Origin: an uncultured Lachnospiraceae bacterium
GTDB taxonomy: Bacteria; Bacillota; Clostridia; Lachnospirales; Lachnospiraceae
DNA: 9,046 nucleotides
Direction: 5' to 3'
NCBI GenBank assembly: GCA_946566415.1
Contig: CAMNWW010000073.1
Span: forward strand, 1-9,046
Below the pieces are notes generated by a model, which was not told where the DNA came from, ran no database searches, and saw only the letters and a list, made by a program, of their open reading frames with translations. Shown one piece after another: positions 5,213-9,046 of this stretch (positions are counted from its first letter, which is position 1; every line of letters begins with the position of its first letter). Made by a program: the position numbers and the translations under genes.

Positions 5213-5953
5213 TTATTCGTCTTCCCGCTCCCACTCCTCCCATATTTCCTGCTTTCTTTTGTGAATTCTGCGGCTTACATATTCCCACACCCCGGAACGC
5301 TCCCGGACTGCGTTCCCCTTTATCTCTTGTTCTCCCGCCCAGTCGTCCAAAATCATGTCCTCCTCTATTTCATACGCCTTTTCTTTTTGTTCTGGTTCCA
5401 CCCTTTTTAACTCCATTTCTTTCCTTTCTAAAATCATTTCCAAGGCCCGTTCAATATCGTAATTTTCTTCCATGGATGCTTTGTGAAGTTCATATGCCAG
5501 ATAGATTCCTTCTTTATCCTCATAATCTGCCTCCCGTACAAAATATTCCGTCAGAATATGGAAGCTATCCCATATATTGCTTTTTAATCCTGGGCAGTAG
5601 CAGAAATAGAATTGTCCGTCCTGCCAGAATATATGCGCGGCGTCAAGACTCAGGCAGTTAACGTCCAACAAATAATTATTTACTTCATACAATACCTGGA
5701 TGAACTGCCTCATAAAGGTTTCTATCATCTTATATCCCAGCTTTTCTTTCTTTTTTAAAAGCTTAAGAGAGCTTTTTCCACTGACCTCATAACGATATCT
5801 GCTTTTCTCGTCTTTTCCCTGCCCTTGTACTTCCAAAAGCCCTGGAACCGCGTTCTCCTGAAGCATCCGCATCTGATAATCCTCCTCATATATTTCGTCG
5901 GTTTCTAAGATCATCCATGTATGGCGTACGCTCCGTTCATATTCCACTTTCAC
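5213..5953 (-). CDS. DUF6382 protein of the Tad pilus operon, lacking FHA
   Basis: A 246-residue soluble, strongly charged protein. The N-terminal two thirds (YQMRMLQENAVPGLLEV near 26-42; then MIETFMRQFIQVLYEVNNYLLD near 76-97; then HIFWQDGQFYFCYCPG near 108-122) match what I know as DUF6382, found in Lachnospiraceae Tad-type pilus loci, where it is often followed by a C-terminal FHA phosphopeptide-binding domain. Here the C-terminal part (about 165-246) is only a charged, probably helical tail rich in Glu, Lys and Arg, so no FHA domain is present. Start: GTG at 5953, whose GTGA overlaps the stop of the upstream gene, with AAGGAAG (5961-5967) 7 nt before it; the in-frame ATG at 5974 would overlap more and has no better site. 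It is the last gene of the operon. Role unknown, probably cytoplasmic and linked to pilus assembly. Confidence 0.7.
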   Translation of the reverse strand: MKVEYERSVRHTWMILETDEIYEEDYQMRMLQENAVPGLLEVQGQGKDEKSRYRYEVSGKSSLKLLKKKEKLGYKMIETFMRQFIQVLYEVNNYLLDVNCLSLDAAHIFWQDGQFYFCYCPGLKSNIWDSFHILTEYFVREADYEDKEGIYLAYELHKASMEENYDIERALEMILERKEMELKRVEPEQKEKAYEIEEDMILDDWAGEQEIKGNAVRERSGVWEYVSRRIHKRKQEIWEEWEREDE

Positions 5954-6372
5954 TGTATCACTTCCTTTGCCCAATCCAGAATCGCCCTCTTTTTCCGGAT
6001 TTTTTTCTCCGGCTCTGTAACCGCCGCACTTTTCTCGACTGCCAGACTCAGCCCCTTAGAAGACGCTTTGCCCCTGACCTGAATACTTTCTTCATCTACG
6101 CTGATCTCCGAAGATGCACTTCCAAAGAACAATAGCTTCCCTTCTATTCTCTCCTGGAAATAGATGGTCGCTCTCTCTTCCTTCAATTCCCCTTCCTCAT
6201 GTATCAGCTCGCTTCCCACCACCGCGGTCTCATACGCCGCCCCGGAAAGGATATTTTTATCATGATAATAGAACAAAATAAAGATCACCAGCATCCATAC
6301 CATAAGGACTACCGGCATTAGATAAGCCATCTCAACGACTGTGCTTGCCTGTCGCCAGTTTTTTCTCACCAT
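5950..6372 (-). CDS. TadE-like pseudopilin
   Basis: A 140-residue membrane-anchored pseudopilin of a Tad (tight adherence) system. It has a short basic leader (MVRKNWRQA) followed by STVVE and a hydrophobic helix (about residues 15-35, AYLMPVVLMVWMLVIFILFYY). Cleavage after Ala9 would place Glu at position +5 of the mature protein, the hallmark of type IV-like prepilins. The remaining 100 residues are a soluble domain with no Cys. The start ATG overlaps the last codons of the upstream peptidase gene by 7 nt (ATGGTGA), with GGGGTGA just upstream, so translation is coupled. A longer open frame back to 6516 was rejected because it runs through the peptidase gene in another frame. The peptidase next door is its likely processing enzyme. 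Confidence 0.75.
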   Translation of the reverse strand: MVRKNWRQASTVVEMAYLMPVVLMVWMLVIFILFYYHDKNILSGAAYETAVVGSELIHEEGELKEERATIYFQERIEGKLLFFGSASSEISVDEESIQVRGKASSKGLSLAVEKSAAVTEPEKKIRKKRAILDWAKEVIQ

Positions 6373-6785
6373 AGCATCACCCCAAAATATCCCGCCGCAA
6401 GGAATGGATAAAACGGAATCCGTGTTTTTCGGTTCCATTTTCCGAGCGCTGTCCCGACTACCGCCGCGGCCGCGGAACACAAAAACGCCGCGCCAAGTAC
6501 CGCCGAAAGTTCCCAAACTCCAAGAAACATCCCGAGATTCAAGATCATCCAGCTATCCCCATATCCTATACTCTCCTTTGAACACTTAGAAAACAGAAGA
6601 AACATCGCCCCCGTCGCTATCCCAAGCCCCCATAAATACCAACTCATCCTATCTGACACCTGGAAGAGGATCGCTGTACAAGTCCCTGCTAACAGATAGC
6701 CGGCCGGAACCTGCTTCGCGCGGACATCCATTATCGCTCCGATGCTCAGATAAATCAGTATGACAATTTTCGCTATATCCCGCAT
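6366..6785 (-). CDS. A24-type prepilin peptidase (TadV/CpaA-like)
   Basis: A 139-residue polytopic membrane aspartic protease that removes the leader of Tad prepilins and pseudopilins. The two catalytic aspartates are visible: Asp20 in AIMDVRAKQVP and Asp77 in the GxGD motif (GYGDSWM, 74-80). Four or five hydrophobic segments span the chain (about 5-20, 30-45, 50-65, 80-95 and 95-115). It is the short form, without the N-terminal methyltransferase region of PilD-type enzymes, as is usual for Tad loci. Start: ATG overlapping the end of the preceding TadE-like gene by 13 nt, with AAAGGGGG 10 nt upstream; its own end overlaps the next gene, so it is coupled at both ends. The substrates are probably the TadE-like proteins on either side and a Flp pilin encoded outside the window. 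Confidence 0.85.
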   Translation of the reverse strand: MRDIAKIVILIYLSIGAIMDVRAKQVPAGYLLAGTCTAILFQVSDRMSWYLWGLGIATGAMFLLFSKCSKESIGYGDSWMILNLGMFLGVWELSAVLGAAFLCSAAAAVVGTALGKWNRKTRIPFYPFLAAGYFGVMLW

Positions 6786-7684
6786 TTAGAACAAGCCCCC
6801 TTTCCCTTTACGTCCGCGATCGGAACTGCATATATTTTTCTCTTTAAACTACTGCATGAAAGAGTACTGTGATAGCGGTCTCCGTATGTCGTGATATAAA
6901 CGCATCCCCCTTCCTGCATCCCCCGCATACAGCGTTCACAAGCATGATATCTGCCTCCGTCTGCATTGCGGAGCGCTTCCAGACTTTCGCCGGAAACCAT
7001 GCGCAGGGAAGGCTCCAGATACGTGCAATGGTAATCTCTATGGTAAACAACCCCTGTTTCTGTTACATACACAATCGTCCTGTCGCCTGCTTCCGAAAAT
7101 CCTTGTTTCTCATATCCAGTCCATGCCTTAATACGCATAGATTCTTTACATTCTATCGGGGGAACGGCAAAAACCGGGAACGGAAGCCGCACCTTATATT
7201 CTGCTCTTAACTCCATGATTCCATTTGCCGGATTAATATAGGAACCGTTGCAGTCGATTCCACTGCTGCCCCCGGAAACAGTACTCCTTTCAAGGCGGTC
7301 CTGCCCGATCGAGTTTACTATGTCCGCCTCCAGCTCTGCCGGGACGATGATCGGTATTTCAGAAAGCTCTGCCGCCGCCTCTTTTCCCGCTTCCTGCATT
7401 CCGCATTTTACCGCAGACTGCACAGCCCTGATTTCCAACATCCAGATCAAACAGACCGCCGCATAAAAGAACAGTGGAATGCAAAACACAGCTTCTACCG
7501 TGACACTGGCCTTTTTTTCCCGCTTATCCTGTCCCTTTTTGGAGGCAGATGCAGATGCCTTTTCCATATTACAAGAAAGTTTTTTATGTGTGAGATCGAC
7601 CCCGCCCTCCTTTCTGGCAAGTTTTATGATGTTTGTAAAGTTTGTGATTTTGTGATTCAAAAAAATAAAGGTCGGAAAAGGCAT
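6773..7684 (-). CDS. TadE-like pseudopilin with two C-terminal Cys/His modules
   Basis: A 303-residue pseudopilin-like protein. After a long basic leader comes KKA-SVTVE and a hydrophobic helix (about 65-84); cleavage after Ala59 puts Glu at +5, as in TadE-type prepilins. A middle extracytoplasmic region (about 90-200) follows. The C-terminus holds two similar modules, each starting with a V-Y-(V/I)-T strand: YH at 214-215, Cys220, then CERC at 249-252; and YH at 271-272, Cys277, then CSKC at 298-301. The YHx4C...CxxC pattern looks like a small metal-binding or disulphide-bonded domain that I recall at the ends of some secreted nucleases. The ATG at 7684 has a strong ribosome site (GGGAGGTGG, spacing 6), but this gives a 59-residue leader; Met40 (7567) would give a typical 20-residue leader but has no ribosome site. 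It is 35 bp downstream of the DUF5702 gene. Confidence 0.72.
   Translation of the reverse strand: MPFPTFIFLNHKITNFTNIIKLARKEGGVDLTHKKLSCNMEKASASASKKGQDKREKKASVTVEAVFCIPLFFYAAVCLIWMLEIRAVQSAVKCGMQEAGKEAAAELSEIPIIVPAELEADIVNSIGQDRLERSTVSGGSSGIDCNGSYINPANGIMELRAEYKVRLPFPVFAVPPIECKESMRIKAWTGYEKQGFSEAGDRTIVYVTETGVVYHRDYHCTYLEPSLRMVSGESLEALRNADGGRYHACERCMRGMQEGGCVYITTYGDRYHSTLSCSSLKRKIYAVPIADVKGKGACSKCGI
7605..7613 (-). other. internal Shine-Dalgarno-like site without a start codon
   Basis: AAAGGAGGG on the minus strand, inside the first 30 codons of the TadE-like gene, is preceded by AT-rich sequence resembling an intergenic region. No ATG, GTG or TTG lies at a usable distance; the next in-frame ATG (7567) is 37 nt on. 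It may be the relic of an older start, or chance. Confidence 0.3.
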
Positions 7685-7719
7685 CTGTATCCACCTCCCT
7701 TAGTCTGCCTTTGCTATTT

Positions 7720-9021
7720 CTAATGATATTGATAAACTGTTTCAAATTCGTACTGGATTCCTCGCCTCATAGGACAGATAATACGGAATAAAGTTCCTGT
7801 CAGACAATTATCCGCCAGAAAATACGTCTGTCCATACACTGTCTTCATATTTTGTTCCACAAGATCCAGCGCTCTCATAGATAACTCCTCTTTTCCTCTC
7901 ATTAGCAGAAGCGCCTGAAGATATTGTCCATACGAGAACCCTGCGTCTGTTCCTGTTCCCTCCTGCACCGACACAGTATCCTTTAGATTCATCAGGCCTG
8001 TTAAAGAAATCTGCCACGTTCCGGCTGTTTTCACCAAGGGAACCTTTTTTCCGGCAAGTAGTGTTCTGACATCTACGATCGCCTCTCCATACGCCCAGGC
8101 CAGAAGAAGTGCATGCTTCACTACAGCAGTTATTCCGGGTACAGTGAGCAGAGTACATAATGTCCCTGCTAATACTTCTGCTTCCGCCTGCTTTGTGGTG
8201 TCTGTCAGAAGGTATGCATAATTTGCAGCGCACCTAACCGCACAAAGCTTTTTTGCACTTTCCTCGAGATTTTCCGCGTCATCTTGCTTCCCTGAAAGTA
8301 AATACTCCATCTCATATGCAAGGGCGGTATCCCCTCTTTGTTCCAAAGCGTTTCCGAATTTATCTGCGAGATACAGATTGAAAAAAATGGCGTCCGCACC
8401 GCTATCCTCCGGCGCCTTAAGGCTTCCATAGCCCTTTTTCAGGCTTCGGTGCGACACGGTATCAGAGAGTTCTATCTTTTTCTGCGAAAGGTCGAATCCT
8501 TCTGGCAGAACGATATTAAGCAGTCCGCCGGCACGTACCTGGGAAACCACTTCTAGTGGATTATCCTCCTGCGGAAGACCCTGTTCCTCATCCTGAAGCA
8601 TCTGTTCCAGTTCTACACTCGTCTCTGTATTTTCTTTTCCGTATTCTTCCGTCTGTTGTTCTTGGTCCTGCCACAACGGAAGATTCCCCGTAAGATCGCC
8701 CAGTGCAGCCGCTCCCGTCTTCTCTTTCTCATATTCTACTGCCTGGCGATAGAATGGACGGCCATTCTCATCTGTCAAATACCTAACAGCCTCTATCGTT
8801 ATCTGCATGTTTTCTGCCCCATAAAAGGACAGTCGGTTTAAAACAGCATCTTCCGACATAGTTCCGGACTCATACGTTCCCTCCAGTGCAAATACCTCGT
8901 ATTGCTCCAGAAGTTCTTTTTGATATTCTGCAAACACGGATTCTGTCGCTCTTCCGGCATCCGCCCTTTTTTCATTTTTCAGAATCTGAATGGACGCACT
9001 CTCCAAAACAGCCCCCGACAG
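7720..9021 (-). CDS. DUF5702 protein of the Tad pilus locus, 5' end abnormal or missing
   Basis: At least 428 residues (from a TTG at 9006) of a large protein that matches what I know as DUF5702, typical of Lachnospiraceae Tad operons and probably exposed outside the membrane. Its start region (LESASIQILKNEKRADAGRATESVFAEYQKELLEQYEVFALEGTYESG) aligns in kind with the segment that follows the N-terminal membrane helix in that family. The middle is acidic and Gln/Glu-rich (about 110-150), followed by an alpha-helical C-terminal half and the end YQYH. The expected N-terminal membrane helix is absent: the frame continues upstream through LSGAV but meets TAA at 9040-9042. GGAGGGG at 9028-9034 stands 6 nt before CTG 9021, so a non-standard CTG start is possible; a frameshift, an insertion or sequence error at about 9027-9046 is as likely. 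Boundaries at the right are therefore uncertain. Role presumably in pilus assembly. Confidence 0.6.
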   Translation of the reverse strand: MSGAVLESASIQILKNEKRADAGRATESVFAEYQKELLEQYEVFALEGTYESGTMSEDAVLNRLSFYGAENMQITIEAVRYLTDENGRPFYRQAVEYEKEKTGAAALGDLTGNLPLWQDQEQQTEEYGKENTETSVELEQMLQDEEQGLPQEDNPLEVVSQVRAGGLLNIVLPEGFDLSQKKIELSDTVSHRSLKKGYGSLKAPEDSGADAIFFNLYLADKFGNALEQRGDTALAYEMEYLLSGKQDDAENLEESAKKLCAVRCAANYAYLLTDTTKQAEAEVLAGTLCTLLTVPGITAVVKHALLLAWAYGEAIVDVRTLLAGKKVPLVKTAGTWQISLTGLMNLKDTVSVQEGTGTDAGFSYGQYLQALLLMRGKEELSMRALDLVEQNMKTVYGQTYFLADNCLTGTLFRIICPMRRGIQYEFETVYQYH

Positions 9022-9046
9022 TATCGACCCCTCCGTGTGTTATGCC

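Noticed and set aside
5108..5661. Plus-strand open frames of 100 and 162 codons opposite the DUF6382 gene
   Set aside because: They are antisense shadows with Pro-, Phe- and Ser-rich composition and no ribosome site.
6373..6516. N-terminal extension of the second TadE-like protein
   Set aside because: It overlaps the prepilin peptidase gene in another frame; the ATG at 6372 has a normal pseudopilin leader and overlaps the upstream stop as coupled genes do.
1..9046. CRISPR arrays, tRNA, rRNA and complete insertion sequences
   Set aside because: No regularly spaced repeats, cloverleaf-like or rRNA-like sequences, and no transposase or recombinase motifs were seen on either strand.

Overview
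The window looks like chromosomal DNA of a Gram-positive anaerobe of the class Clostridia, most likely a Lachnospiraceae gut bacterium. This rests on strong Shine-Dalgarno sites of the AGGAGG type, a moderate-GC base composition, a stand-alone MurG, a small secreted DUF6147-like protein, an ECF sigma factor, a DUF4367 membrane protein, and a Tad-type pilus operon of the Lachnospiraceae kind (DUF5702, TadE-like proteins, a short A24 prepilin peptidase, DUF6382). Family names come from reading the proteins and recall, not from a search.

Layout. Positions 1-176 hold no gene but contain a 10-bp inverted repeat. On the minus strand follow a secreted DUF6147-like protein (177-641) and a single-pass DUF4367 protein (701-1597) that resembles the anti-sigma partners of ECF sigma factors. 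Positions 1598-2133 are essentially gene-free and dense in structure: hairpins on both sides of a promoter that lies inside an inverted repeat, then a leader of about 260 nt in front of murG (2134-3204, plus strand), which ends in a good terminator. On the minus strand come an ECF sigma factor (3271-3819) and, upstream of it, a HIT hydrolase (3866-4276), probably one transcript. Divergent from these is a small soluble orphan histidine kinase (4359-5090, plus strand).

Positions 5213-9046 are the distal part of a tightly packed minus-strand Tad pilus operon, read from right to left: DUF5702 protein (its 5' end is abnormal), TadE-like pseudopilin with two Cys/His modules, A24 prepilin peptidase, second TadE-like pseudopilin, and DUF6382 protein without an FHA domain. 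The last four genes are spaced or overlapped for translational coupling. The peptidase presumably cleaves the leaders of the pilins and pseudopilins.

The most interesting points are: (1) the structured divergent block in front of murG, with mutually exclusive hairpins and a possible pseudoknot, perhaps a dispersed RNA or repeat element; (2) murG plus this block lying on the opposite strand between a sigma factor and its likely anti-sigma gene, as if inserted into that operon; (3) the TadE-like protein carrying a tandem pair of YHx4C...CxxC modules; (4) the damaged or unusual start of the DUF5702 gene at the right edge.
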